From assembly GCF_014651595.1 (NCBI RefSeq), contig NZ_BMXE01000001.1:930001-994000 (forward strand): a stretch of 64,000 nucleotides of DNA, written 5' to 3'. The notes below the pieces were generated by a model. It saw only the letters and a program-made list of their open reading frames with translations. It had not been told where the DNA came from and ran no database searches. Within the stretch, counting starts at the first letter, position 1. The number at the start of each line of letters is the position of its first letter. Below are positions 41,740 to 49,656 of this stretch, in pieces. The position numbers and the translations under genes are program-made. Source of the DNA: Pseudovibrio japonicus (GTDB lineage: Bacteria; Pseudomonadota; Alphaproteobacteria; Rhizobiales; Stappiaceae).

Positions 41740-42540
41740 TTAGTGCTGGGACTTATAGTCGAAGAACCATTTTTGGTTCAAGGCATCAATGGTGCCGTCT
41801 TCGCGCATGGAGTTAAGGGCAGCGTTGATTGGTTCGCGCAGCTCCGAGCCCGGTGTCAGGATGAAGCCAAAGTCTTCTGAACCAATTGGTCCACCAACAA
41901 TTTTGAAGCTGTCCGGAGAAGCACCCATGTAGCCAGCTGCGGCGGTTGCATCCATCAGCACCATGTCTACATCTTCAGCCCGCAGCGCCTGAACGGAGGC
42001 ACCGAAGGTTTCAAACAGCTGGATACGCTGGTTGTTTTCGTCTCCATCAAGAACCGAGTAAACGGCTGTGTAGAAGTTTGTGGTGCCCGGCTGTGCGCCA
42101 ACTAGCAGGTCCGGATCATCCGCGAACGCTTTTGGATCTTCAAAACGGTCTTCATCAGCACGCACCAGCATGAACATTTCGGAGGTCATGTAGGGATCGC
42201 TGAAATCAATCTGCTTTTCGCGTTCATCGTTGATGGTGATGCCGTCCATCCCCACATCAAACTGCCCCTGACGCACGGCTTCGATCATGCTGTCCCATGA
42301 CGCCAGACGCCAGTCGACTTTGATATTGAGCCGTTTTGCGATTTCGTTAAACGCGTCATATTCCCAGCCGATGCCCTCACCGGTTTTCGGGTCTGCAAAG
42401 TTCAAAGGTGCGTATGCATTTTCGGTCACAGCAACAACAGTGCGGCCTTGCAGATCAGGCAGTTCTGCTGCTGAAGCTGCTGCCCCAAAGCCGACAGAAA
42501 CTGCAAGAGTTGCTATTGCTAGTTTAAATTTCTTCATCAT
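41740..42540 (-). CDS. amino acid ABC transporter periplasmic binding protein
   Basis: 266 residues, family 3 solute-binding protein: signal peptide [19 protein letters not shown], then [62 protein letters not shown], showing the ExFD-like ligand pocket; [19 protein letters not shown] is the family box. Start at 42540 with GGAGGGG upstream. It is encoded 177 bases upstream of the permease gene. Confidence 0.92.
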   Translation of the reverse strand: MMKKFKLAIATLAVSVGFGAAASAAELPDLQGRTVVAVTENAYAPLNFADPKTGEGIGWEYDAFNEIAKRLNIKVDWRLASWDSMIEAVRQGQFDVGMDGITINDEREKQIDFSDPYMTSEMFMLVRADEDRFEDPKAFADDPDLLVGAQPGTTNFYTAVYSVLDGDENNQRIQLFETFGASVQALRAEDVDMVLMDATAAAGYMGASPDSFKIVGGPIGSEDFGFILTPGSELREPINAALNSMREDGTIDALNQKWFFDYKSQH

Positions 42541-42796
42541 CGAGCCTGTCCCCTCCAAGCAAAATTTGGTCACCGCGCAGAAAATTATGGCAGAATCACA
42601 CACGACGGATGTTGACAGCAAGCCGATCTGTGAGCAATAGGATGCGGGTGTTTGACCTGTAAAATGCCGGTGTTGGCGGGGTTATTTACTCTGCAAAGGC
42701 AGTCGTGGTCAACGAAAGCCTTGGTACTTTCCTAGGCTGAATGACCTGATACCAGAAGATACGGCGAAATGTCGTGGTGAACTTTTATAGACGGAT

Positions 42797-43981
42797 ATGT
42801 CGGTGCAAAAAGATCCCCTGAACAACGACGAGCCTTATCTTGAGGATGAGCAGCACATGCCTTTGGGCATCAGTTTGCTCAACTGGATCTCCGTCGGATT
42901 CCTGATTTATTTTCTTCTTTGCGCCGTTGGCCTGATTGAAGCGGGCTTTATTGCGGTTGGTCATCAGACTGCCGAGCGGATTTTCTCTTATGCCACCAAT
43001 CCGATTGCGGGGGTGCTTGTTGGCATTCTCACCACATCGCTGGTGCAGAGTTCCTCGGTGACGACTTCTATCGTGGTTGGTTTGGTTGCAGCGGGCATGC
43101 CGATCTCTATTGCCATTCCCATAGTGATTGGCGCCAACTTTGGCACCACGCTCACCAATACCTTCGTCAGCCTTGGGTATGCGCGGGACCGGAGTGATTT
43201 CAAACGAGCCTTTAGTGCAGCCACGGTGCATGATGCGTTTAACCTGATTTGCCTTCTGATCTTCCTTCCCCTGGAGCTAGCATTTGGTTTCTTGCAGAAG
43301 ACCGCAACAGCGGTTGGTGATCTGTTCATGGACGTAGATCCAGCTGACAATCTGTTGACTGCTGACTTCAACTTCATCAACTACCTGACAGAGCCTCTCA
43401 TTGACGAGATCCGCGAGCTGGCCTTTGGGTTGGCTCAGCCATGGAATGGGCTTGCTATTGCAGCAATCGGGTTTGTGATGCTCCTTGTCAGCATCACATT
43501 TGTAAGCCAGCTGCTCAAGCTACTGCTTGCTGGTCATGCGCGGCGGTTGGCTGAGAAGGTGTCGTCGGCTGCTCCCTCCTCCGGCATCTTCACCGGATTG
43601 GTTGCGACGTTGTTGTTGCAATCCTCCTCTACCACCACAAGCCTGATTGTGCCCTTGGCGGGGTCCGGCGTTCTGACGACCAAGCAGGTTTATCCGTTTA
43701 CGCTTGGCGCGAATATCGGCACCTGTCTGACTGCTATTCTTGCGGCGTTTGCGGTGACTGGGCAGCGGGAACTGGCCTTAGAGATTGCGATCGTACACCT
43801 TGTTTATAACGTGCTGGGTGTGGTTTTGATCTATTCCATCCCGTTCACGCGGTATCTACCTGTGCGCCTAGCAGAATATGTAGGAGACTTGGGTGCACGC
43901 CGGTTTGTTGTAGCGACAAGCTATGTGGTGAGCATCTTCTTTCTGATCCCCGCTCTTGGCATCTTCCTGCTCAGCAGATAG
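42797..43981 (+). CDS. Na/Pi cotransporter family protein (NptA type)
   Basis: 394 residues, eight or more membrane helices, with the inverted QSSS repeats of sodium-phosphate cotransporters: LVQSSSVTTSIVVGLVAAG with ANFGTTLTNTFVSLG (about residues 77-130) and LLQSSSTTTSLIVPLAGSG with GANIGTCLTAILAA (about residues 273-320). Probably imports phosphate with Na+. No PhoU domain is fused. Monocistronic. Confidence 0.92.
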   Translation: MSVQKDPLNNDEPYLEDEQHMPLGISLLNWISVGFLIYFLLCAVGLIEAGFIAVGHQTAERIFSYATNPIAGVLVGILTTSLVQSSSVTTSIVVGLVAAGMPISIAIPIVIGANFGTTLTNTFVSLGYARDRSDFKRAFSAATVHDAFNLICLLIFLPLELAFGFLQKTATAVGDLFMDVDPADNLLTADFNFINYLTEPLIDEIRELAFGLAQPWNGLAIAAIGFVMLLVSITFVSQLLKLLLAGHARRLAEKVSSAAPSSGIFTGLVATLLLQSSSTTTSLIVPLAGSGVLTTKQVYPFTLGANIGTCLTAILAAFAVTGQRELALEIAIVHLVYNVLGVVLIYSIPFTRYLPVRLAEYVGDLGARRFVVATSYVVSIFFLIPALGIFLLSR

Positions 43982-44066
43982 TCTGGCTTAAAACTTCATT
44001 CCTCTTGCAGTCCTGTATTTTTGGGGTGGCTGCAGCTGATATTTCTTTGCCAGATTGTGTGTTGCT

Positions 44067-44696
44067 ATGCCTTTGCAAAACCGTGTTGCTCCCAATGGTG
44101 AACTGTGTGCTGTTCCTGCCCGTGGCATGTTCATGGGCAATCGGGGCGGGCGTATTCATGATCCAGAAACGCAAAAGCTGACTGGGCGAACACATGCCTC
44201 TCGCAGATGGATATGCTGCACCACCACCTATAAGGACTGGCACCGGGATGTTTGGGGCAAGTCTTATACGGAGTTGTTCTTCTTTGACGAGGTCACTGCA
44301 CTAGCAGCTGGTCATCGGCCTTGCTTTTTGTGCCGCAGAGATGATGCACGGCGTTTTGCCGAACACTGGAAGACCTGCGAGGGATTGGAGCGGGCCCCGA
44401 GTTCTGATGAAATGGATCTCGTGTTGCACGGGCAGCGCTGCGGTCACAAATCATCGCCCTGCCCGCTTCCGCTGATTGATCCGCGTGATGACTGGCCCGA
44501 GGGCACACTGGTGCAAGATGGAGAGCGGTTCATCGCACTCAAAGACCAGCGCTGGTGGTCCTGGAGTTTTGACGGGTATACGCCTGCGGCCACTGCCCTG
44601 CCCGAGCGCGTGAGTCTGGTTACGCCGGTGCAGATTATCGCGATTTTGCGGGATGGTTATCGCCCGCGCTGGGGTCCCTTTCACTCATCACGCTGA
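44067..44696 (+). CDS. conserved protein of unknown function with Cys motif
   Basis: 209 residues. I recognise the layout QNRVxPxGELxAxPARGxFMGNRGG at the N-terminus and YTELFFFDEVTALAAGHRPCFLCRRDDARRF, which recur in a widespread uncharacterised bacterial family. CFLC is a CxxC that could bind metal; other Cys residues lie nearby (WICCTTT, HGQRCGHKSSPC). The start is set at 44067, MPLQNRVAP; a longer frame from 44055 adds four residues. No signal peptide. Function unknown. Confidence 0.75.
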   Translation: MPLQNRVAPNGELCAVPARGMFMGNRGGRIHDPETQKLTGRTHASRRWICCTTTYKDWHRDVWGKSYTELFFFDEVTALAAGHRPCFLCRRDDARRFAEHWKTCEGLERAPSSDEMDLVLHGQRCGHKSSPCPLPLIDPRDDWPEGTLVQDGERFIALKDQRWWSWSFDGYTPAATALPERVSLVTPVQIIAILRDGYRPRWGPFHSSR

Positions 44697-44815
44697 CATA
44701 TGAGCGGTCAATTCATTCGTTTTTTAAATGAATTGATGACGTTTATTCATTTGTTTGAACTTCAGATTTCATGCAGGACGTAACTTAGATAATTTTTAAA
44801 TAATAGGACGTTTTC

Positions 44816-45754
44816 ATGGCGAGTGCGAGCGATATTGATGCAGGCACGGCGATCTCTCAGCGGCCCCAGGCACTTAGTTTGTTTGATTTGGTGCTGTACG
44901 GCGTCACCGTGCTTGCCTGGGGGTTTAGTTGGTACGCATTGAAGTTACAGGCAGTGATCACGCCTGAGATTGCGCTGTTCTGGCGCTTCCTGTTTGCCAC
45001 CGTGCTAATGTGGGGATGGGCAATCCTTCGCGGTCACAAGATGAACTTCCCACTGCGCGCCCATGCAAGCTTTGCAGCGCTTGGCTTGTTGTTGTTCTCC
45101 ACCAACTTCCTGCTGTTTTACCACGGGTCACGGGAGATACCTTCCGGGCTGCTGTCCGTGGTGTTCTCCCTTGCCTCAGTGTTTAACATTGTGCTTGGGT
45201 TTGTGCTGTTTGGCCAAAAGGTGAGCCGGACGCTTGCGGTGGGCGCCGTTCTTGGCTTCTCCGGAATCTGCCTGATGTTCTATCCGGAAATCTCGGGCAG
45301 CACTTGGAATCTGGCAGCATTGGCCGGACTGGGTCTTTGTGCCTTGGGCACGCTGAGCTTTTGTTTTGGTAACATTGTCTCGGCCAAGGCGAGCGCACAG
45401 AAGATCTCTGTTATTTCCGCCAGTGCGTGGGGCATGGTGTATGGCACGCTGTTGCTTGGTGCAAATGGTCTGGCGCAAGGCGTGAGCTTTCAGATTCCGT
45501 ACACGCCGGAGTTCATCTGGAGCTTGCTCTATATGGTTGTCATCGGGTCTATCGTGGCGTTTGGCGCCTATCTGACCTTGCTGGGCCGGATCGGGTCAGC
45601 GCGGGCGGGCTACGCAACTGTGATGTTCCCGGTTGTAGCGCTTGGCGTTTCCACGGTGATGGAAGGCTACACATGGACTGTGACCTCCATCCTTGGCCTA
45701 ATGTTTGCACTGGGTGGCAACTGGATTGTGCTTAGCCGCTCTGCGAAAAAATAG
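44816..45754 (+). CDS. DMT/EamA family transporter
   Basis: 312 residues, ten membrane helices in two EamA repeats. First repeat starts about residue 22 (LVLYGVTVLAWGFSWYAL); LLLFSTNFLLFYHGSREIPSGLLSVVFSL lies in the middle, and the second runs from about residue 165. Family members export metabolites or amino acids. It is next to a LysR gene read towards it, ending about 50 bases away, a common regulator-exporter pair. Confidence 0.9.
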   Translation: MASASDIDAGTAISQRPQALSLFDLVLYGVTVLAWGFSWYALKLQAVITPEIALFWRFLFATVLMWGWAILRGHKMNFPLRAHASFAALGLLLFSTNFLLFYHGSREIPSGLLSVVFSLASVFNIVLGFVLFGQKVSRTLAVGAVLGFSGICLMFYPEISGSTWNLAALAGLGLCALGTLSFCFGNIVSAKASAQKISVISASAWGMVYGTLLLGANGLAQGVSFQIPYTPEFIWSLLYMVVIGSIVAFGAYLTLLGRIGSARAGYATVMFPVVALGVSTVMEGYTWTVTSILGLMFALGGNWIVLSRSAKK

Positions 45755-45779
45755 GTCCGGCGTTTTAAAGCACCGGACC
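45754..45779 (+). terminator. terminator after the EamA gene
   Basis: GGTCCGG (45754-45760) and CCGGACC (45773-45779) around a 12-base loop. Convergent genes meet here. Confidence 0.7.
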
Positions 45780-45797
45780 TTATAACGAAGCCATGTA

Positions 45798-45822
45798 GGA
45801 AGCCGCTTATTCAGCGGCTTCC
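45798..45822 (-). terminator. terminator overlapping the end of the LysR gene
   Basis: GGAAGCCGC (45798-45806) and GCGGCTTCC (45814-45822), with the LysR stop codon in the 7-base loop. Perfect 9-bp stem. Confidence 0.65.
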
Positions 45823-46706
45823 GCTTCCATATCGTTATATTCCATCGTGACATTGCCAATAGACGCCATGATGTGGTGGCAGAGTGCGTCATGAACCGGC
45901 TCGATTGCCACTTGCGACCGGATGATGGTGATGTCGCACGGCGGTAAAGGCGGAAGCCCTTCCTTTTCACCCAGAATGCGCTGGCCCTGTCGCAAGGCAC
46001 TGGTCGGCAGGATCGCGATTGCCAATCCGGCATTAACGGCGCCTGCAAGGGCTGCTGCGCTGGAGCTGGTGTAAACGACCTGATGGGAAATATTCAGGTG
46101 ATCCAGCGCGGCGACGGCCTGCTGCCTCCACGAACACGTTACGGGCCCAAGGGCAAGCCGCAGCGGACGCTGGTCATGCACGATATGCTCCAAAGAACCT
46201 ATCCACTGGAGGGGTTCCCGGCGCACGATCTGGCCGGGAACGGTGGTACAATCACCGCTCGTGACGATCCCCACATCCAGTTCGCCTTTCTGGATTCGCC
46301 GACCAATTTCGTTGGAGCTGGAGCATTCCACATCCAGATTGATGCAAGGGTTCAGCCGGTTAAACGCTGCCAGAACCTGCGGCAAGAGCCGCTCGGCGTA
46401 GTCGTCCGGCAGTCCCAGCCGGATGCGTCCGGCGATCTCCGGCTCGTGGAAGGCAGAAAGGGTTTCGTCGTTTAAGGCCACCATACGCCTTGCGTATTCA
46501 ACGAGGCGTCTGCCGTGCTCGGTGATTCTGGAGTTGCGGCCATCTTTGACAAAGATCGGCTGGCCGATCCGTTCCTCAAGTTTCTTCATCTGCATGGAAA
46601 CGGCGGACTGGGTTTTGTGAACTGCATCTCCGGCCTTGGTGAAGCTCCCAAGCTCCGCTACGGCCAGAAATGTTCTTAGCTGATCCACATCAATCGAATA
46701 TGGCAT
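45807..46706 (-). CDS. LysR-family transcriptional regulator
   Basis: 299 residues: HTH at the N-terminus (LRTFLAVAELGSFTKAGDAV with HKTQSAVSMQMKKLEERIG), then a periplasmic-binding-like effector domain. Paralogous to the LysR at 47359: KTQSAVSMQM versus KTQSAISMQM and LNDETLSAF versus LNDETLAMF. It is convergent with the EamA gene, its likely target. Confidence 0.93.
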   Translation of the reverse strand: MPYSIDVDQLRTFLAVAELGSFTKAGDAVHKTQSAVSMQMKKLEERIGQPIFVKDGRNSRITEHGRRLVEYARRMVALNDETLSAFHEPEIAGRIRLGLPDDYAERLLPQVLAAFNRLNPCINLDVECSSSNEIGRRIQKGELDVGIVTSGDCTTVPGQIVRREPLQWIGSLEHIVHDQRPLRLALGPVTCSWRQQAVAALDHLNISHQVVYTSSSAAALAGAVNAGLAIAILPTSALRQGQRILGEKEGLPPLPPCDITIIRSQVAIEPVHDALCHHIMASIGNVTMEYNDMEAEAAE

Positions 46707-46899
46707 GGGCCCCCTCCCATTTGACTGCGATCAATCAATCACGATCTTGAATGTATTTCAATCGCAAACATTCGTTTGTCTGGATGCAACTTTTGGGTGA
46801 TATTCGTTTTACCGAACGAAACAGTTCCTTTTTTAACAACCCATTATAGCAATTCCACCGGATGGCCAGAGCCGCTTATCCTGACGGGAGAGTAGTACC

Positions 46900-47223
46900 A
46901 TGACGCTTGCATTCCCTACCCCATCTGAATACCGAAACCCAAACCGCGCTAATGCAGGCACCTTTGCACCGCTGACACTGGCGCACACCCTTCATGTACT
47001 GACCGCATTACCGCTGAAGCTATGGAAGCACTACCGGGACCGCCGCGCTATGCTTGAGCTGGTACGCCTTGAAGACCGCATGCTGGACGACATCGGCATT
47101 ACCCGCGATGACGTTCACAGTGCACTTTCTGTTGGTGATGGCAAAGACCCTAGCTGGCATCTGCGTATGCGTGCCAGTGAACGCCGCTGCGCTGAAATCG
47201 AGAAGCGCCGCCAAAGCGCTTAG
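46900..47223 (+). CDS. DUF1127 domain protein
   Basis: 107 residues with the DUF1127 signature LKLWKHYRDRRAMLELVRLEDRMLDDIGITRDDVHSAL (about residues 45-85, start lead basic). Small Arg-rich proteins of this family affect RNA turnover and phosphate or nitrogen metabolism in alphaproteobacteria. This one has an extra N-terminal 40 and C-terminal 20 residues (RERRCAEIEKRRQSA-like basic tail), longer than the usual 45-70. Confidence 0.85.
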   Translation: MTLAFPTPSEYRNPNRANAGTFAPLTLAHTLHVLTALPLKLWKHYRDRRAMLELVRLEDRMLDDIGITRDDVHSALSVGDGKDPSWHLRMRASERRCAEIEKRRQSA

Positions 47224-47243
47224 TTTTTTTCCGGACGCCTCTG

Positions 47244-47274
47244 CTGGCGGTTCACCCCCTAATTGAGCCGCCAG
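47244..47274 (+). terminator. hairpin after the DUF1127 gene
   Basis: CTGGCGG (47244-47250) and CCGCCAG (47268-47274), 17-base loop, followed by ATTATTTT. Confidence 0.55.
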
Positions 47275-47297
47275 ATTATTTTCATCATCCGGTACGG

Positions 47298-47328
47298 AAA
47301 AGGGCTCGCGTTTTGCGGGCCCTTTTTT
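47298..47328 (+). terminator. strong terminator after the DUF1127 gene
   Basis: AAAAGGGCTCGC (47298-47309) and GCGGGCCCTTTT (47315-47326; one G-T pair), 5-base loop, T run. It serves the plus-strand DUF1127 gene and faces the converging LysR. Confidence 0.85.
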
Positions 47329-47358
47329 CTTTGCAAGCAAACGTTCAATGGTTTTGCC

Positions 47359-48237
47359 TTAAGCAGAAACCGCGTTCTTTTCAAAAGACTTTGCCAGATG
47401 ATCACTCAGCGCATTTGCTGCTTTGAAGTGACTTTCCTTGGCGCGCACCAGCTTCACGACATAATCCGGCAGATTTGGCAGGCCGTCCAGTTCGGTCAGC
47501 CCTGCATCTGATGCGCCCAGTGACGAGCGTGGCTGGATTGTAATGGCCATCCCGCTTGCTGCTGTCATTTCGACAAGGCTCGGATTGCTTGAGCTGTACT
47601 GGATGCGGAAGGCACGATCGTCATCCTTCAGCGCTTCAACAGCGGCTTTTCGAATCCGGCATTGCTCCAGACCAACAGCCAATGGCAGTTCATTTTCGCT
47701 GGCAAGTTTGAAGCTGCTTCCCGCTGCCCAGACAAGGCGTTCGCTGGACAGCACGCTGCCCTCACCTTCTTCGGCATCATCAGCAAGGCTGCCAATGATC
47801 GCAAGATCAAGCTCGCCTGCATCCAGAGCTTTGCGAAGGTCTGCTGCTGGCGCGCAAATGATGGACGCCTCGGCCTTCGGGTTGTTTCTGGAAAACTCGA
47901 AGATGATTTTTGCGGTTCTAGTTTCGTCAAGGCCTTCCGCAAGACCAAGACGCACTTTACCGGTTACTTCACGCTCCGAGAACATAGCTAATGTCTCGTC
48001 ATTGAGACGGAGCATCTGACGTGCGTGGCGCAGCAACAGCTCACCATCTTCTGTCAGTTTTGAATGCCGCCCCTCACGCCGAAAGACCGTGCGTTCGAGC
48101 TTATCTTCCATGCGTCGCATTTGCATGGAAATTGCAGATTGCGTTTTATCGAGTTCTTCTGCGGCTCTTGTGAAACTCCCAGTGTCCGCAATCATCACAA
48201 GAGTTCGCAAGGAATCTAAATCAAGTAGTGCTGTCAT
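47359..48237 (-). CDS. LysR-family transcriptional regulator
   Basis: 292 residues: HTH LDSLRTLVMIADTGSFTRAA with EELDKTQSAISMQMRRME, effector domain after residue 90. Close in pattern to the LysR at 45807. The ATG at 48237 is the first credible start; the longer frame needs TTG. Target unknown. Confidence 0.93.
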   Translation of the reverse strand: MTALLDLDSLRTLVMIADTGSFTRAAEELDKTQSAISMQMRRMEDKLERTVFRREGRHSKLTEDGELLLRHARQMLRLNDETLAMFSEREVTGKVRLGLAEGLDETRTAKIIFEFSRNNPKAEASIICAPAADLRKALDAGELDLAIIGSLADDAEEGEGSVLSSERLVWAAGSSFKLASENELPLAVGLEQCRIRKAAVEALKDDDRAFRIQYSSSNPSLVEMTAASGMAITIQPRSSLGASDAGLTELDGLPNLPDYVVKLVRAKESHFKAANALSDHLAKSFEKNAVSA

Positions 48238-48665
48238 GTCCCCAATCCATAACAATTTGATATGAATATACAGCAAAGCTGAGGAAAGGAAACCGGGAGC
48301 GTGATTACAATACTTTATTGTCGCAGTTATTGGTCAGTTTACTCGTGTCCCCGTCAATTCATCACAATAATTAATGCAATTTATCCAAGTGAATTTTTCG
48401 CTTTGACTCTGCAAAACCGTTATAGCGCAAATAAAAATCCTGCTGAAACGCCGTACTTGGAGGTACGGGCTAAAGCAATTCCAGTATTTCTCTTCTTAAA
48501 AGGGAAGTTTACTCCACGAACACACGTGATTTTGCCGCACCGTGGACAATCAGGCTAGTCCTGACATGCCCACGGAAATGGAGACAGAGAAATTTCAGAG
48601 GAACAACTTCCTCAATTCGTGATTTACATCACAAAAAGTTATCCTCAAATATCTGTGAAGAACCC
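48238..48665. other. 428-base intergenic region with a Crp-like palindrome
   Basis: No gene found. Contains a hairpin CCGTAC / GTACGG at 48451-48468 and the palindrome at 48619. It lies between the LysR start and the Met-rich gene stop, so only the LysR promoter is needed here. Confidence 0.45.
48619..48632. promoter_or_regulatory. Crp-type palindrome GTGAT-N4-ATCAC
   Basis: The central 14 bases match the Crp core; the outer base is imperfect on the left. It is 34 bases after the Met-rich gene (minus strand) and about 380 bases upstream of the LysR start, so its target is unclear. It may be a terminator-like element or chance. Confidence 0.3.
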
Positions 48666-49511
48666 TTACCTATGGGAGAGGGTTGGCCAGAAAACGTTGC
48701 AATATTGCTGCCACGCTTCTCCCTGTGCCTGCTGCATCGCTGCCAGCCCCTCGGTCAATGTAGGCATGTGTGGTTCGCTCTTTGTCGACTGGGTAGAGCG
48801 TTGGCTGGCTCGTTTTGCGGCAGCAGCTTGCTCTGACTTCTGGCTTCTGTTTCTTTGAACGCGTGACTTATCGGAGTTCCCGTTCGTAGCTGCGGACGGC
48901 GTACCTGTTTCCTTCATGGCGTTGGTCCAGAAGTCAAGCATGGGGTTTGTGGCGGACATCATTGGATTTGAAGCAGCCATCATCTGAGACCAGAAGGCTT
49001 CTTGCGCATCCAGAATCGGATTGCGGGCCTCTTCAGTGTCGCGATGCAGTTCCGGACTGCCCTTGGCAAATCCTTCCAGAAAAGCGTCCAACATGGTGCG
49101 CTGCGGACCGACGAGATAGTTCTTTAGCATGTTGCCCTGAGCCAACAGCATGAGAACCGGCATGAGCTCCATCCAGCTTTCCATGTTCATCATGTTCTTG
49201 CGACTAAAGTGACGCTGCATGGCCGTGTTCATGTTTGGATCATTTGGGAAGGCATTCATAAACTGCGAGAACATAGCTTGTTGCGGCATGCCGGGCATCT
49301 GCTTCCATATGGAGGGATCAGCCCAGTTCATGTATGGAAATGCCATATCATCTGCCCCGTCTTCCTGGGATTTTCTCGCGGAACTGCCACTCTTCTGCAT
49401 GAACGGCATAAACCCATGGGTGGCTTCGCAATAGTCCCTGTAGGCCTTTGCATAGTTCTGACTGAGCGTTTCCATAAGGGAAAACATATTGCTATTTGAC
49501 TGTTGGAACAT
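48666..49511 (-). CDS. methionine-rich protein of unknown function
   Basis: 281 residues, 29 of them Met (about 10 percent), concentrated in residues 1-180. The C-terminal third is polar and Lys/Arg/Gln/Ser-rich (a linker with KSRVQRNRSQKSEQAAAAKR), then ends in EAWQQYCNVFWPTLSHR. No signal peptide or obvious membrane segment, though LMPVLMLLAQGNMLKNYLVG is hydrophobic. The layout (hydrophobic helices, low-complexity linker, FW-containing tail) loosely recalls PHA-granule or phasin-like proteins; this is a guess. GAGGGGA precedes the ATG. Confidence 0.7.
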   Translation of the reverse strand: MFQQSNSNMFSLMETLSQNYAKAYRDYCEATHGFMPFMQKSGSSARKSQEDGADDMAFPYMNWADPSIWKQMPGMPQQAMFSQFMNAFPNDPNMNTAMQRHFSRKNMMNMESWMELMPVLMLLAQGNMLKNYLVGPQRTMLDAFLEGFAKGSPELHRDTEEARNPILDAQEAFWSQMMAASNPMMSATNPMLDFWTNAMKETGTPSAATNGNSDKSRVQRNRSQKSEQAAAAKRASQRSTQSTKSEPHMPTLTEGLAAMQQAQGEAWQQYCNVFWPTLSHR

Positions 49512-49656
49512 GAGGGTTCCCCTCGCAAGCTTCTGGCGGCTGTTACATTATTCAGTAGACGTAACGTCAGTTCCCTAATTTTGCATGTAGGATTCCGCAG
49601 GCATTAAGCCTAAGCGGAGACTTTTGTTTGAACAGAGTTCAATACTGCGGGCAAAC

